NCBI GenBank assembly: GCA_903896015.1
Contig: CAITWF010000108.1
Span: 49,656-113,655, forward strand
DNA from: an uncultured Opitutia bacterium
Lineage (GTDB): Bacteria; Verrucomicrobiota; Verrucomicrobiia; Opitutales; Opitutaceae
Length of the DNA stretch: 64,000 bases
Direction of reading: 5' to 3'
Position numbers and translations under genes: made by a program. Below are positions 63,665 to 64,000 of the stretch, piece by piece. The notes below the pieces were generated by a model. That model was not told where the DNA came from. It made no database searches and was given only the letters and a program-made list of their open reading frames with translations. The stretch's first letter is position 1. Each line of letters starts with the position of its first letter.

Positions 63665-63880
63665 ATGCAATCCTCCCTCCCTCCCAAACTCGCTCCGCGT
63701 GCGCGGCGACTGCTGTCATCGCTCCTGCCCGCGTTTTTCCTCCTCGCGCCGATTGTGCGCGCGCAGACTACCGACACCGAATTGGTGCGCAAGCTCGTCA
63801 CCCGCGTCGATCAACTTGAGCACGAATTGGCCGAGCTGAAGGGCAACGCCGTCGTAGCTTCTGGGCTTGCCTCGAAAGAA
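63665..63880 (+). pseudogene. Porin-like gene interrupted by an insertion sequence
   Basis: A start of an exported protein: signal peptide (ending IVRA at residue 35 or so) and a coiled-coil segment (TELVRKLVTRVDQLEHELAELK), a layout seen at the N terminus of trimeric or phosphate-selective porins (OprO/OprP-like). After VASGLAS the frame runs into an IS3-family end and stops at 63934, so the rest of the gene is expected beyond the element. A Pho-box-like repeat stands before it. The porin identity rests only on the N-terminal layout. Confidence 0.6.
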
Positions 63881-64000
63881 TGGACACCAATTCAGGCGGC
63901 TTTGATGTCTTTCGGTTGTTGTTGTATTTCGTAGGCCACAGGTGAGATCTGACCGAGCGAGCTGTGGCGTCTCGTCGGGTTGTAAAACGTCTCGATATAA
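63881..64000 (-). mobile_element. IS3-family insertion sequence, right end (continues past window)
   Basis: The element appears to begin near 63881 with TGGACACCAATTC, a terminal-repeat-like sequence. Its transposase is read on the minus strand and enters from outside the window. Only one end is visible, so neither the element name nor a target-site duplication can be stated. Confidence 0.75.
63892..64000 (-). CDS. IS3-family transposase OrfB, C-terminal fragment (partial)
   Basis: The minus strand reads YIETFYNPTRRHSSLGQISP, followed by VAYEIQQQPKDIKAA and a stop at 63892-63894. The YNxxRxHSSLGxxSP motif is the C-terminal hallmark of the IS3/IS150 integrase-type transposase. The start of the gene lies outside the window. 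The reading frame is intact as far as it is visible, so the element may still be active. Confidence 0.88.
   Translation of the reverse strand, partial: YIETFYNPTRRHSSLGQISPVAYEIQQQPKDIKAA

Noticed and set aside
1..64000. Search for tRNA, rRNA and CRISPR arrays
   Set aside because: No cloverleaf with a TTCGAAT-type arm, no rRNA-like block and no regularly spaced repeats were seen.

Overview
The window reads as a chromosomal segment of a high-GC member of Verrucomicrobiota, most likely Opitutaceae. The reasons are the very large TonB-dependent receptors carrying a V-x-L-x-x-F-x-V box behind the signal peptide, the two Oar-like receptors, the stand-alone PQQ dehydrogenase, the SGNH-DUF1080 fusion, the LamG proteins and the LacI-type regulator. 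No species is claimed. Coding density is high. No rRNA, tRNA or CRISPR array was seen.

Layout. 1-3.8 kb: 3' part of secA, then lnt. 4.0-13.1 kb: nutrient-uptake block with two SusC-like/TonB receptors (the first with an EF-hand-like loop), an Ldh_2 dehydrogenase and a divergent LacI regulator. Both receptors end in look-alike rho-independent terminators. 13.2-16.3 kb: a GT9 heptosyltransferase coupled by a GTGA overlap to a TMTC-like GT-C/TPR membrane protein. 16.4-17.6 kb: L-rhamnose isomerase. 17.7-22.4 kb: a two-gene cassette coupled by an ATGA overlap, a SIR2-like/TIR fusion followed by a membrane-anchored STAND NTPase. This is the best candidate for an undescribed signalling or defence system. 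22.5-24.6 kb: PQQ dehydrogenase with a fused cytochrome c. 24.7-29.0 kb: a minus-strand run (trans-sulfuration enzyme, Gfo/Idh/MocA, TspO, two SDRs). 29.2-32.8 kb: SGNH-DUF1080 hydrolase, M20 peptidase, exported TIM-barrel protein. 33.0-37.1 kb: minus-strand LysR, TrpF-like protein and STT3-like/TPR protein, with a DJ-1/PfpI and F420-reductase-like pair divergent from them. 38.6-45.4 kb: two LamG proteins, VOC and DUF1801 proteins, and a Cache-HAMP sensor stub. 45.6-56.3 kb: two paralogous Oar-like receptors flanking an S8 protease and a second TMTC-like protein. 56.6-59.5 kb: ECF sigma factor, then a transglutaminase-like/CHASE3-PAS/receiver operon. 59.6-63.0 kb: a YcaQ-family gene and a decayed second copy, separated by a toxin-antitoxin pair and an XRE regulator. 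63.0-64.0 kb: a SCO protein and a porin-like gene with a Pho-box-like leader that is cut by an IS3-family element running off the window.

How it fits together. Envelope biology dominates: protein export (SecA), lipoprotein maturation (Lnt), outer-membrane uptake (four receptors), and surface glycan assembly or transfer (GT9, two TMTC-like, one STT3-like protein). Carbohydrate use (RhaI, Ldh_2, PQQ dehydrogenase, SGNH-DUF1080, TIM-barrel isomerases, LamG proteins) fits a polysaccharide degrader. The 59.6-64 kb end is the most plastic part, with gene duplication and decay, a toxin-antitoxin pair and an insertion sequence. Functions are assigned by recognising motifs by eye; no database search was run.
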